Source: Alligator mississippiensis (lineage: Eukaryota; Chordata; Crocodylia; Alligatoridae). Taken from it: a stretch of 64,000 nucleotides of DNA. Made by a program: the position numbers and the translations under genes. The stretch lies in the NCBI RefSeq assembly GCF_030867095.1, contig NC_081829.1, forward strand, positions 45,691,036 to 45,755,035. Direction: 5' to 3'. The notes under the pieces were generated by a model. It did no database searches and had not been told where the DNA came from. It worked only from the letters and a program-made list of their open reading frames with translations. Shown here in pieces: positions 45,813 to 58,209 of the stretch. Each line of letters opens with the position of its first letter. Positions within the stretch are counted from its first letter, which is position 1.

Positions 45813-46790
45813 TTCCCCATTTAAGATTTTTTTTGAAGCAGCATGGCAATTTTTTAACCACTTTCGCCCCCGAGGCTGAATGCTTACTATTTGGAACATT
45901 GCAAAAGCATTTGAACAGCTTCAAATATTCCATCTTTGGCCATGGACAGATGTAATCTGTATTGCACAAATCCTATAAAGTCTGCTGGGTGAGATGTCCA
46001 CTTTTCAGCAGGATGTCTGTTCCAGGAACTTTAGAAGCTCTTTCAGTGGTTTCCAAAATGCTGCATGGATTAGTCTAAGGATCCAGCACATATCTTTAGA
46101 ACAGTATTCAGTGTTCTGGCAACTTATCCAAGCATAGTACATCCTTTGTTAGGTTCAACTTGGGAAAGAAGACTTTGTACAGAATAAAATACATGTAATT
46201 TTCAGAGCATCTGCCTACTAATACAAACTCAGTCACTATGTCACTGTGTAAACTGTGACTCCTACATTTTATAATGAAGGTATTTATCTGATGTTGCTTC
46301 TGGCTGTTTTCAGATATTATTGATTAATATCTGTTATGTATAGTGCTGCTTTAAGGCATTTTGCATCCTTTCAAATTGTGCAGCATAAATTCAAAGACAT
46401 TATTGCTTTTTGCAGTTGCTTAATGCAAAATCTTTCATAAAGAATAGAGAAAAAATGAAATGGGTGGAGTCTCATATTACACATATAAACAGCAAAGCAC
46501 ATGACACTTGTTCTATCACCTTTTTTCTGTTAGACAAACTATCTCGAGGATCTTAAATGGAAAGTGCTAGCTTCACTTTCCCAGGCATTGTCAGCGCATC
46601 TTTGATTATGAGTATGCAATGACTGTGCCAAAGGGGTTTTTTGAAGCAGGTTTTGAAAACCTTGTTCAGGTCATTCCAGCAGACAACAAAATATATCACA
46701 AGGATGTAGGCCCCTAAAGTATATAATCAGATGTGTGAGTAGGCAGTCGTCAATCCTCTGGACCACAGTGTACATGTAAGAGTTCTAGTC
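45813..46790. other. AT-rich spacer, no gene seen
   Basis: No supportable feature. Confidence 0.45.
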
Positions 46791-46799
46791 AAATGCCTG

Positions 46800-48430
46800 A
46801 TGAATCTGTTTGTGTCTGATAAATCCAATTCGAGAGCTACAAAGCTTGTTACAGGTTTCACAGATCCATACATTGTCTAAGTTAGAGTCCAAATTTATAG
46901 CCTGCTGCTTTTTTCTTTTTCACTGCTTCCCTTCTCTGGAACACAACCACTTTGTGTTGAGCTATACCCAGTGCAAGATTTTCGCTCCAGATTGGACAGG
47001 ATTCTGCAGACTCTTCCCAGGTTTTTCACTGATGTTGAATAACTTCATATCATTTTTGCACACACCGTGGTACTGTGATAGAGGGCAACCCTGCTTTCTA
47101 GAGCCATCTCAAATCTCACTATACAAAATATTCTTGGGGATACAGTCTTCTCCCAATCTCCTGACGTGGTCAATCCATCGCAACCTCCTTTTCTTGATAG
47201 TGGCTTTTAAATGTGTCAGTCCTATGCACTCTAGTACCTCTGTGTTTAGTATTCTGGCTTCTCACTTTATTTTTAGGATCTTACACAGATACCTTGTGCG
47301 GAAGCTGTTCAGTAGGGATGACAACACACAAGTCTCGTAGATTCATAACTTCACCTTAGCTGATAGTATGATCTTATTCCATGCATGTTTCTCTAATTGC
47401 CTGAAATTTTTAGCTGCTTTTCTTTTTCTGTTAGTTAAGTCTGAAGGTCAAGATTCCTGCTGATCATAGAACCAAAGTAGCAAAAACTGTCAACAACACC
47501 AAGATTTATCCTCCAGAGTGATGTCAGGTATTAGTTCTTTCACCCCTTGGTACATGATCACAGTTTTCTTGAAACTAATTGCCACCCCAAAGCTCTTGCA
47601 TGATTCAGAAAATCTGCCCAAGAGATTTTGCAGGAAAGAGTCACTGTGGGCAACCAGGGCCACGTCATATGCAAACAGGAAATATCTCAGAACCAGTTCT
47701 TTCACCTTGGTTTTTGCTCTAAACCTTGCAATGTTGAAGCCTCCATCTATTCTGGTTCAAAGATAAATACCATCATTGCTGTCCTTGAATGCATGGAGAA
47801 ACAGGAATGAAAAGTAGATGTTAAAAAGCATGGTGCTAAGATATACCCCAGTTTCATTCCTTTGTTGATGTCAAAGGCATTTGATTCTTTGTTTTCATAC
47901 ACTACAGTTGCCTTCATACCTTGATGTAATGAGCAAATAATGTTCAAGAGTTTGGGCAGTTTCTTCAGAATAGTAAAAAGGCCCTGTTTGTTGACGGCCT
48001 TCATCAGATCAATGAAGGCTATATGTACAGTGATATTCATTTTTCTCTACACTTATCTTGTTTGACTGAAAATATCATATCAATGGCAGAATGTCCTAAA
48101 CCACACTGACTTTCAGGACAGATTCTTTCACCTAGAGATTGCACCCTAGGAAGCATAATATGAGTGACAATTTTTCTGACAGCATTCAACAGAGAGCTAC
48201 TTCTACAGTTATCACAGCTTCTATCCTCTTTGTTTTTATATAATGCTACAAACCAAACATCTTTGAAATCTTGTGGTACCACTTACTCTTTCCAACAGAG
48301 CAGTATAACTCTGTGAAGCTTTCAAAGTAATTAATCATTGGCACTTTTGTAGATTTCAGCAGGCAAACAGTGGTTGCCAAATGCCTTGTTCCCAGGAATC
48401 AATTTAATGGCTTTCTGCAAATCTTCTGAT
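46800..48430 (-). pseudogene. RTE-like LINE, decayed reverse transcriptase and C-terminus
   Basis: The minus strand carries in order the RT start (VPQDFKDVWFVALYKNKEDRS and PRVQSLGERICPESQCGLGH, frame 48282-48037). Next come IAFIDLMKAVNKQGLFTILKKL (48040-47747) and the catalytic region FLFAYDVALVAHSDSFLQNL (47705-47490), where FADD has become FAYD. After several frameshifts there is a C-terminal stretch recognisable as ..KKRRLRWIDHVRRLGED (about 47160-47210) and a CETCNK-like Cys pair (about 46840). The block order is that of RTE-type LINEs with CFDP2-like ORFs. Heavy decay suggests an old insertion. I assign the clade by remembered motifs, not alignment. Confidence 0.8.
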
Positions 48431-51110
48431 GTGGGTTCATTGTCTAATTACATCATAACTTTGAACTGATAATCCTTCAAGATCTTCATGTTTTGATTGA
48501 TTGAATCAGATGTGTACATATTTAATAAAAACTGAATTACTGCATCCATATGGACGCTTCAGAGTTATCCATATTGAAGCTAATTGAGTGTGACTGTGTA
48601 CCCACATTATTTATAGCAGTCCAAGCCTGGGTCAATTTCCTTCCAGAAAACTGAATTACATTTGCATTATGTTAATGTGGGCTCAAGAAACTAGCTGAAT
48701 AGAAGGCAATGTCAAAATCTCACACAGTAATAACCCATCTGTCTGTTGCTTGAATACTTTCTTAATCCTGTCTTGATAAATGTAACAAGGAGATTAGCTC
48801 TGACCCTGTTATGAAAGTGGTGGCAGCCTATACTTACCAGGAGTCTGGTAAACTGGGGGGCCTGGAGATGACATCATCAAGCTGAGTCATGCTGTTTGTA
48901 GATCCCTGCACCTGAACGAGAAAGAGCAATTAACAGCCAGAAATGAATGAAGAACTGGAAGCAGTTAAAAGTTGCTGTCAGCAGAGTGCATTCCCTGGAA
49001 AGGGATGGAGAGAGTGAAGGCAGCCAAACAGAGCTGTGGAAATCTGCACAGACGTGAAGTCTTACTATGAGTATATAGCAAAAGGGAGAATCACTACTCA
49101 AAGGAAGTGGTGGGGACTTATCAGAAGTTGAGAAAGGTGAGCCCTCTTCTTTATTTTGGGAAGAGCAACTGATCCAGAGACTCCATATTGAAGCTATGAG
49201 AGATTGATAGAAGAAAAGACTTTAAATGAGCTGAGCAAGAGCCAGCTCACCTTTTCAAGTGACTTTGATACCCTCTACATTGATTCTAATTGAACTGGGA
49301 TTTTAGTGTGTGTAACAACATAGGTACTACTAATAAATCTGGGAGAAATAAACCAAGGGTTGTAACTATGGTAACAACCCTCCTTTTGTGTACCATATTC
49401 TAAATTCTCCCATCAAGGTGTGTTAGGTGAGTTGTCAGAAGGAGAACCACTGGCATATTTTCCAAGCAGATTAGGAAGATTAGTATGGCACCAAGAGACC
49501 TGCTACAATAAGGACTGACACAATTATAGGTATTATATTTGGATATTAGGTATTATAGGTATTATGTTCCATTTTAAGCAACATTATTAAAATAACCAAG
49601 GAAGTGGGATAAGCTGGTAGCTAATGTCATTCTAACACCAGGTAGGAGATTAATCTTTAATACCTTATCCTAGACACTCCCCTCCTTGGGTTCTGAGCCC
49701 TTTCTTCCAACCTCACCTAGCAACACAGCCTCAACAGAGAAGGAAGAACTATTTCCTGTGTAGTTGAGGTCACAGGGGCAGCACTAGCCAGTGGCCTAAA
49801 CACATTACAAAACACAGACATCTGAGTTAAGCACAGCTAATAAAACCACAGTTGCTGAATAACCCATGATGCTAGGTGGATGAGATCCTGACAGCAGTGT
49901 GTTAAGATTTCATTCTATCCCAGACCCTAATTTCCTCAGCCTCAGAGGCACTTCAGCCCTCTCCTATGCTGGTTGGACCTAACAAGACATACCGATCAAT
50001 AATAACTCATATAACTAATGAATCCCTAATGCTGGGACTACTTCAAGATTAGACTGGGTCACCAGAGAATTTCTAAATTCCAATCCAGGGTTCTAGAAAC
50101 TACTTTATTACACTGCCTTAGCCTCTGCTTCCTATGTGGACCTCCTGTTTTCTTCCTGACATCCAGTTAGACTAATGCATTTTCCCCCAACCACAGAATA
50201 GGATGATCAGGTTCTTGGGGAAAATTCTAGTGCAATTCACCAAAAGAGTTCCTCTTGATACAAGAGGAAAAGATTAAATGTTATCAGAATGAAAAACCTG
50301 GCTATTTCTATGATTATATATAATTTATTCTGTGTCTGAGCAAAAATTCAGTTCATTCATTTTTTTTCTTGAAGCTTTGAACATTGGAAGGTCTCTCTGA
50401 CCCACACTTCACTAAACACTAAACTCACTATAAGCATTCTTTATGGTTGTTTACTCAGACTTAGATTGTAAAACAGCACCTGCTGTATTAAATTATCATG
50501 TCCTGGGGTTATAATATAACATTTGATTTTTTTTTTTTCCAGACAAGTGTTTCAACAGAAAATGTTTGCCCTGGGAGATCCATTTTTCCAGCCCTCTACT
50601 TACTTATGTCCTCCCTTACAACTTTGATTGCTACTGGTATCCCCTTTTGACAGCTGAAAGCTGTTTTTCTATAATTCATCCATTTATAGATTCATACTGC
50701 AGTCTCACTCTTAAAAGTTGTTTCAAATTACTTTTGCTTCTCCACATGCCTGAAAAAGCCCTGATAAACCTTTAGATTTTGCCCCTTCCATCTGAAACTC
50801 TTTGAATTATTGGTACTGTTGTTCCAGTCAAGTGGGTTCTGTCCTTGCTTAACATTGTTACTTAACTGTTGCTACTGGGTGATGCAACATGCTGTACTTG
50901 TCCAGTCTCAGTAAATGAGCAGAATTTATATTTAGTAGTTTTAAGCTCAGCATATGAATTAGCCATAAAGATGGATTTGTATCTCAGCAACAAATCAGGG
51001 ATGTGTTGATACAGTGGGTGAATTATCCAAAAAGATGATTAAAACAACCTATGAAAAATATAGATAACATTACAAGTGCAAATGAACTTTTCTGAATGAA
51101 TCTGAACTTC
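48431..51110. other. AT-rich spacer, no gene seen
   Basis: Frames of 74 aa or less, and no recognisable repeat, exon or RNA gene. The first 200-300 bases may be further RTE-like remnant. Confidence 0.5.
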
Positions 51111-51114
51111 TTTA

Positions 51115-52440
51115 ACTTGGAGTCTCTGGGCACATCCACACATGCAGGCATGTGCACTTGCAGCAGCTCAAATAGGAGCAGCACAAATTTGAGCCAGGGA
51201 TTTTTGCCTCAGCACACATGCCCAGATATGCACTTCGGTGTGGGACAAGTTGTGCCACTTGGGGCAAAATAACTCTTCCCAGCTCCTCCCAGATCTGCAG
51301 CCAGGGGGAGCTAGAGCATGGGTTCAGCACCTGTGTTGGCCCCAGCAATATAAAAACCTGCCCTGTGCTGGCCCCAGCAATATAAAAATCTGCCCTGGAG
51401 AGCAGTTCAGGGCTACTTGCCCTCAGGAGCTTCTGGGGGAGGAGCCTCTGGGAGGAAATTGGCCACACCCCTTCATGTCCCAGGCTGCTGCTGCTGCTGC
51501 TGTTGCTGGTTGCTGCAAGCTTGGTCTCAGGATCTTCTGGGGAGAAGATGACCAGGCCCTTTCCTGCCTCTGGCTACTGCTAGCTGCTGGCTTGGTCTCA
51601 GAGCTTTTGGGAATAAGGTGGCCGTACCCTTTCTGTCCAGGAGCCCCTCAGGCCCACGGGGGTGGGTCCTCTGCTGCATGCTGCTGCCCACCCTCAGGGA
51701 GGGACCCACTGCACTGCAACACACCCCAGCACTGCACCCCAGCTTCTGCACCCGTGTTCCAGCCTGCTGTCCAGCCTGCTGCCAAGCCACAGTTGGGGAA
51801 CAGCCTGGGGAGGGAGCCTGCACTGACTGTGGGCCCTTCCCCCACCATCACTGCCAGAGCCTTAAGGTGCCTTGCCTGCTCCAGATGCCTTGGCAGGCCA
51901 GCCTTGACCTTCACCTCCACTTTCACCAGAAGCACACCCTAAGTAGCTGAATTGGACAGCTCTTACCATCACTGCTGCTGTTGCTGCTGCCATTGTTCTG
52001 CTACTGCCCCCTCTCAGGAGACAGAGAGATTCCCTGCTGCACCACCTTGGACCACCTGACACCACACCTGCACTGGATTACTCCCTAATTGACTGATTCC
52101 TCCTACTCTTCCCCACAGCTGCCTCACTGCATCTGATCCTGTTTTGTTTTCCAGCCTATTGCTCTGCTGCTGTGTGCCTGGCTGGAAGCCTGAGGGGCTC
52201 CTGGACAAACAAAGCCCCTCCACTGCTCCATCCATCTTTTACATCTGCCTCAAAAGCCTTCCCTGTGTGTTATTGCCCTTGTGTGGTAAGTCCTGTGGTC
52301 CACTCCCCCTGCCCTGGTGTTTGTTGTGTGGCTGAGTAAGCCAACTTGAGTTTCCCCAGCCCGTGTGTGTTTCCTCTCCCACACATTCTCAAAGCATAGG
52401 CTTCCCATTTGTTTTCATCTCCCAACCCATCCCTGTGTGG
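51115..52440 (+). repeat. GC-rich tandem block, possible 5' region of the Tx1-like LINE
   Basis: It begins CTCTGGGCACATCCACACATG. A 32-base unit with CCCAGCAATATAAAAA is duplicated (TATA-like boxes at about 51349 and 51381). Two to three diverged units of about 90-100 bases with CTTGGTCTCAG(G)A.CTT.TGGG follow (51420-51640), plus a CTG run (51485-51506). Frames of up to 234 aa are open on both strands and show no ORF1 motif. It adjoins the LINE coding region directly, hence the suggestion. Confidence 0.45.
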
Positions 52441-55190
52441 AGAGTGTCAGGAGAGCTTCATGCTCTAGATGGACCACAGCTCCCGCTTCTTCTATGCCCT
52501 GGAGAGGTGGTGGGAGGCAAAGAAGTACATCACCTGCCTTCCAGTGGGTGATGGTCCCCCCTCATGGATCCAGGTGAGATGCGCCAGCACGTGCAGGCCT
52601 TCTATGAAAAGCTCTTCTCCCTGGATCCGAACAATGCCAAAGCTGTCAGACCCTGTGGGAGGAACTCCCATAAGTCAGTGTGGACAACCAGGACCAGTTG
52701 GAAGCTCCTCTCACTCTGGGTGAGTTTTTGACTGCCCTCTGCCTGATGCCTGGCAACAAGGCATTAATGGGCTGACCATGGAGTTCTACTGGGCTTTCTG
52801 GGATGTCCTCAGCCTGGACCTTGTCGCAGTCTGGGCCAAATCCGAGGGAAGTGGGGAGCTACCTCTGTAATGCCAGAGGGCCATGCTGATCCTCCTGCCA
52901 AAGAAAGGGGATCTCCAGGACCTGAAGAACTGGTGTCCTGTATCCCTCCTCTACATGGATTGCAAGGTGGCAGTGAAGGCCATCTCGCTGCACCTGCAGT
53001 CCGTGGTTATGGACGTGATCCATCCCAACCAGACATACACAGTGCCTGGACATTCCATCTTTGACAAACTGCACCTGGTTTGGGACCTCCTGGAGCTAGC
53101 TCACTGGGAAGGCCTGTCTTTCACCCTCCTATCCCAGAACCAGGAGAAGGCATTTGACAGAGTGGATAACAGGTACTTCAAAGGCATGATGTGGGCCTTT
53201 GGCTTCTGGCCCCACTTCGTGCAGGCTCTCCAGGTGCTGTACGCCTCTGCAGAGTGTTTGGTGAATCTCAACTGGACCCTGACGGAGCCCATCCCATTCC
53301 GGAGAGGGGTACGTTAAGGCTGCCCGCCATCAGGTGAGATGTATGCCTTGGCCCTGGAGCTCTTCCTTGTTCTCCTGTGGAAACGGGTGGAGGGGTTGAT
53401 GCTCCAGAAGCCGGCAGTACAGCTGGTCCTGTCATCATATGCTGACAATGTACTCCTTTTGGTCCAGGAATAAGGTGACCTGGCACAGGTGGAGGCCTAC
53501 CAGGCATTGTACTTGGTGGCCTCCTCTTCCTTGGTCAGCTGGGTCAAGAGCTTTGGCTTGGTGGTGGGTGACAGGTGGCAGGTGGGCTCACTACCACCCA
53601 CACTCTGCAGGATCTGCTGGAGTGCAGGCTTGCTGCTCTACTTGGGTGTCTACCTGTCCCCCACAGACCCCTCCCTGCCGGAGAACTGGCACCAGCTGGA
53701 GGCAAGGGTGGTGGAGCAGCTCTGGGCATGGGCAGGGCTCCTAAGATCTCTCTCCCTGCGTGGGAGAGTGCTGGTGCTGAACCAGCTGGTCCCGTCCAAG
53801 CTCTAGCACCGCTTACACACCCTTTCTGGCTGGGACAGCACTGGGTCACTGCAGAGGTCCTGAGTCTCCCCTTGCAGGATGGAGGCCAGAGCTGGGTTTG
53901 CCTGCACAGCCAGGTCCTCGCATTCTGCCTTCAGGCCCTGGAGCAACAGCTATATGGTGTTGGTGGCCACAGGGCATGGGGCCACCTGGGGCACGCTTTC
54001 CTTCACCAGTTGCAGGGTCTCTGAAATGACTGGCAGCTCCTCAGCCTGTGGGGCTTCTCCCTGCAGGACCTGCGAGGGCTGCCAGATTTCTACCGGGACC
54101 TCCTCCAGGCCTGGAGGCTGGTCTCTGCCTCCAGGTCCCCCGCTACAGTCACCCAGGGCACCAAACTACTTGTTGAGCCCCTTCTCTGGAACCCCCAAGC
54201 TGGAGGTGCTGACAGCAGAGGCACCCCAGTTGCGACAGGTTGATCCTGGCTTGTGTCACCCATAATGGAGACCTCCTGGAGTTATGATAGGCAGGAGAGA
54301 GTGGACCCCGCTGTGCTGGCCTGCTGCATGGGTCTACCCACAACATGTGCAACCTGCCGTCTGGTCCAGAAAGTGAAATCTGCCCTACCTCCCAATGCCT
54401 TTTCCTTTGTTGACCAGGTCCTGCGTGGCGTCAGTCCCTGCCCCGCCCCATGTCTTCCAGCCCACCAGAGTTTGTTGTGGGGCTGGCACCTCGCCCAGGC
54501 TCACTGCGCTCCCCCCTCCACCACCTGAGCCAGCTGGAAGACACCAGGATGGTCTGCTTTTCCACCATCCATCACTACCACTGCTACACGCTCATGCACC
54601 ACACTGTCCATCATGCTGCCCTTGCATCCTGCACAGACACCAAGTGGCAGGATGTGCTTGGTGTAGGCATGGCTGGGGCACCCCAGTGGCTGAGTCTGTA
54701 CTCCACTCTCATCCCACAAGTCACTCGGGACCTCAGCTGGCAGCTCCTCCATGGAGCCGTCACCATGGGCATGTATGTGGTGATGGGCATGTATGTGGTG
54801 AGCTGCCTCTTCTGCAACCAAAGGGAGACCCTGGTGCACATGACCCTTGAGTGCACCAGGATGCAGCCCCTTCACCTCCAAAACCTCCTCTTGAGGTTCT
54901 GGTTGAATTTCACCCCCCACTTTTTTGGGTTTTTTTGTCAGCCCATCTGTGGCCACACCAAGTCCCAGGACCTCCTGGTTAACCTCCTCCTGGCCCTGGC
55001 CAAGTGGTCCCTGTTATTGACCAGGAAGGAGCCTCTGGCTGGGAAGGTGCCTGGAGACTGTGGAGCTGCTTTTCTCTCACTTGTCCATGCACATTTCTAG
55101 ATAGAGCACCAGTGGGCAGTATCCACCAGCTCCTTGGATGCCTTTGAGGACCGGTGTGTGCAGCCTGGGAGGGCTCTGCTTGGTGTCCCC
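52441..55190 (+). pseudogene. Tx1-like LINE ORF2: reverse transcriptase and C-terminal zinc-finger region
   Basis: The plus-strand frames give the pre-RT block (DHSSRFFYALERWW, about 52470) and RT with LLPKKGDLQDLKNWCPVSLL, HPNQTYTVPGHSIFDKLHLV and NQEKAFDRVDNRYF (52883-53317). Then come RRGVR, SYADNVLLLVQE (about 53430, where YADD is YADN), SFGLVVGDRWQV, LLYLGVYLSPTDPSLPENW and SLRGRVLVLNQLV (53489-53806). The distal part (54450-55100, 216 aa) has LSWQLLHGAV and CLFCNQRETLVHMTLEC, a zf-RVT-like finger, then LLVNLLLALAKWSLLLTRKE. A duplicated 18-base unit (54764-54799) repeats MGMYVV. Stops (e.g. 53473 TAA) and frameshifts abound. The endonuclease is missing. The L1/Tx1 group fits best. Confidence 0.88.
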
Positions 55191-55264
55191 CTACAGAGAA
55201 TTTCTTTTCACATTTTGAACCTTTGACCCCCATGCAACTCCTACCCTTTTCTTCCTTAGTTGTC

Positions 55265-55285
55265 TCACAAAAAAAAAAAAAAGAT
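55265..55285 (+). repeat. A-run after the Tx1-like LINE
   Basis: An A14 tract following CTCACA, about 75-100 bases after the last LINE-like sequence. It could be the LINE's 3' tail. Confidence 0.5.
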
Positions 55286-56085
55286 CAGTTGTATCTTTCA
55301 AACTTTGGCCCCACACAATGGGGGCTGTTAACTAGGTGGGCTTTAAGGCCCACAATCTCTGGAAGATACAAATAGACAGCAGCTTCTGAGGCCTGGCCCC
55401 TTGGTAACTGAGGACACTACCCCTTGTGCCAGCTGAACTGCTGAAGTAGCTCTAACCTGGAGTGCCCCAGAGCAGCAGTTGGGCAATTTTTTATTGATAC
55501 ATTTACAAGTGTAAAACAATTTGGATGAGCAAATTGGGGGAGTTTGTGGGTGGGTGCAGGATTTGTGGGAGTGAGGTTTGTGGGGTATGGGGCTTTGTGC
55601 AAGGGTTTGGAGTTTGTGGGTGGATTGTGGGGGACTGTGGGTGTGGGGGGCTGTGTGGGGGTGGCTTCTTAGGATGGGTAGGTCCCCTGCCCCCCACCCA
55701 GGTTGAGAGGCCACAAGATGCACATGCGCGCTCATCTGGATGTGCCCTCTCAGGCTGAACATAACTACAGAATGACATTTTTCTGACAAAGTTATCATTC
55801 TGTGAAGACAGCCCAAAGTAATCTGGGTTCCACATACTATGAAATTACTCCAGCATGGATTCGAGATTGCAGGAACCCACCACCTGGGTGCAAGATACAA
55901 AAGAGAAAGAGATGCATTAAAAGACAGCCAATAGGGGAGAGCACTGTTTATGAGAGTTGTGGCTATGCTATAGAACTACACTATCATGACCTGCAATGAA
56001 TAACATCTACTTACACCTGTTAATAGTTCCATTTGTTTTAATAGAACATTTACAAATGTTTCATCCTGCATGAGGGGCAGAGTTT
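55286..56085. other. Spacer with GTGGG-rich tract, no gene seen
   Basis: 55530-55670 is a GGGTTTGTGGG-type simple repeat (its minus frames are Pro/His-rich). The rest is unclassified. Confidence 0.5.
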
Positions 56086-56090
56086 ATGTC
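56086..56090. repeat. Provirus target site duplication, left copy (ATGTC)
   Basis: ATGTC directly outside the LTR end TGTGCGAGCC. The identical copy lies at 61955-61959. Confidence 0.85.
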
Positions 56091-56956
56091 TGTGCGAGCC
56101 TGGCCCCACTCCCACCGTCGCGCACGGGTCGGGAGGGGCGATCTGCGGCTCGTCTTTCGTGCACGCGGGCTGTGGCCAGCAGCCCGGGCACGCGGGGTTG
56201 GAGAGAGCCGGCGGTGAGCTAGAGTTAGTCACAAACGCGTAGTGGTTGATTGAAAAGATTGTTTACTTACACCCAAAGATGGTAGTGGTGTAGGCTGGAC
56301 AGCTTTCCAGGCACAGCTCCTGCTTAGATCCTCGCTAGAGGACCACGACAAATTCGATTGCTCCCACGGAGTTGTTTAGGCTCCGCAGGTCTGGTTCGGT
56401 TGGGTTCGAAGGGTTCCCCGGAGTTGCTTAGGCTCCGCGGGTTTGAACTTTACAGGAAAGGGATACATCTGGGATTGCGATTGGCGACGGAGAGGCTAGA
56501 AGCGAAAGCTCTGTAGGTTCGGTTCTATTGCCTGCTTAGGGGAGGCGCGTTGGGTCCGCAAGGGTCCACAGCGCTTGGAGATCTTCACACAGAGTTCTCT
56601 CTCTCCCTCCTCCTTTCTCTCCCTCTCCGACTTGGGCGGAAACTACCCAAGCCTTTTGTACGGCTAGCAAGCCAATAGCTAGCCGCCACGTGTGCCTACA
56701 TTTGGAATTGGCCAATAATGTGGCACGAATTGTAATACGAATGGCGGGAACTCCTTTGCAACGTGCATCACTAGTATGCAGCAAAGAAATGAACCCTGTA
56801 AAGAAGCTGTAATTTGGCGGGAAATCCCCCGTTGCACCAGAGTTCTCTCTCGCAGCAGAGAACTCTACCGTGCAAAGAAAGCTACAATCGACGGGAAAAT
56901 AATTTAGCGGTGCCGAAGCACACACAAACAAAACCCCACAACTTTGGGTTGTGAGA
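56091..56956 (-). repeat. Provirus 3' LTR, 866 bp
   Basis: Matches 61104-61954 almost throughout. The differences are scattered substitutions (many at CpG) and an extra roughly 15-base CT-rich tract near 56605-56620. On the minus strand it begins TCTCACAACCC (TG changed to TC relative to the 5' LTR) and ends GGCTCGCACA. It contains paired CCAAT motifs (TATTGGCCAATT, about 56707-56718) and a 146-aa minus frame shared with the other LTR. Confidence 0.92.
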
Positions 56957-56965
56957 TCCCCCCTT
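56957..56965 (-). promoter_or_regulatory. Polypurine tract
   Basis: The minus strand reads AAGGGGGGA immediately before the 3' LTR, the expected primer for plus-strand DNA synthesis. Confidence 0.85.
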
Positions 56966-57339
56966 GCTGAGAGCATAGCTAAATTATGCCATACTCTTTT
57001 AGCAATCTAGAATTTTGTCGTAGTCATCAAACGAGTAAATAAGCTAACAAACAAATACACAAACATAAAATTTGCTGTCCTGGGATCAAGTTACACAACA
57101 ATCAAGAAATAATAATCAACATAAACACATAATCTGATTCATAACAAAATTGCACGATCAGGGCTTCAGTGGGCATCATGGCGAGGTCATACATCTCCTC
57201 ACTTTTCTCGGTGATGTCTCTCTTAGGGCTCCTCTTTACCACGCGCTCTGAATTCCGTATCTGTAAACAGAAAACTCTCAAAAAACAGATTAATGACCTT
57301 ATTCAACAAACTTAAACAGTTTTAAACAATTTTCATGGC
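56966..57339 (-). other. Provirus 3' noncoding segment
   Basis: About 370 bases between the end of the gag-like frame and the polypurine tract. No envelope-like or other frame is seen. Confidence 0.6.
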
Positions 57340-58209
57340 TCAATTAGATGAAATCATCGAAGATTCATCATCTGGTTCTTCCAAATAACGGAAACCTAAC
57401 TCATAAGCTAGCTGCCATTGGCCTGTGTCCCCTAAAATCCAAAGATGCTGTTTATTAAATCCAGAATGCTGTAGGAGAAATCCAAACATGTATCGCTCCT
57501 CTAGGGTTCTTGGTGGCAGTGGTGGGAGATCGGATCCATGTCGTCTGGTGCCTTGAGGCCTGGTCAGGTGTTGACAGTCCCGATCAAAAGACAATCTTGG
57601 CTCCATCAGGGTGCGCAGTCTTGGCACATGACAAAGAAGATTACTCACGGGTTGATTTACCATTGGACTGAGCAGAATCCGAAGGACGACGATGTTTTTT
57701 TGTCCGTAGATCTCGAGGCAACTGTCTAGGCTGTGAGAGGTTAGTGGAACGGTTCCAGGATCTCGCAAGTGACGGTGAGGCCATGGTCTTATTCGCTGGA
57801 GTGATGTCAGTCCCAGCACACATGCTCTCGGGTTCCAAGCACAATATGAGACGCCAATAATTGCCAGCATAAGGTGATCTGCGCCAGTATATTCTGGCCG
57901 TCCTGCATGCCACACGTGGGCCTTTTGACTAATCAGTCCTGCAACAAGCGCTGGCAGTGGAATAGGCCAGTGAGTATTACATGTTATCATGTCGATGTCG
58001 GTGACATGTCCTCTACTCCACGAAGCTTGTCTGACTAATAAGCTTGCTTCTTCTTGGTTCAGCAGGTCGGATCCAAGTTCTATGACTAAACATCCTAACC
58101 ATACAGCTAGAGTCTCTTCAGGTTGAATTCTTGATGCTCTACATAAATCCTGCAACTCAGTTCTGGTGCGAGCATAATAGGTAGTAGCAACTCGGTTAGT
58201 TGTTTCATA
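57340..58209 (-). pseudogene. Provirus gag-like frame, C-terminal part (capsid-like)
   Basis: The frame is open from the CR1 junction (about 58209) to a stop at 57340, roughly 290 residues. It contains TYYARTELQDLCRASRI and PEETLAVWLGCLVIELGSD (about 58185-58085). This helix-rich Leu/Trp pattern with a PEE-L--WL turn resembles retroviral capsid C-terminal regions. The distal part is WxLGDTGQWQ-like and acidic at the end (EEPDDESS). No zinc knuckle and no protease follow. The frame lacks stops throughout despite its age. A captured cellular gene is a less likely alternative. I assign gag by position and texture only. Confidence 0.55.

Noticed and set aside
51238..51950. 234-aa and 110-aa frames as LINE ORF1
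   Set aside because: Open on both strands in GC-rich tandem DNA, without coiled coil, RRM or zinc knuckle.
56050..56232. Small minus frame over the LTR/flank border
   Set aside because: It crosses the proviral insertion point, so it cannot be an ancestral gene.
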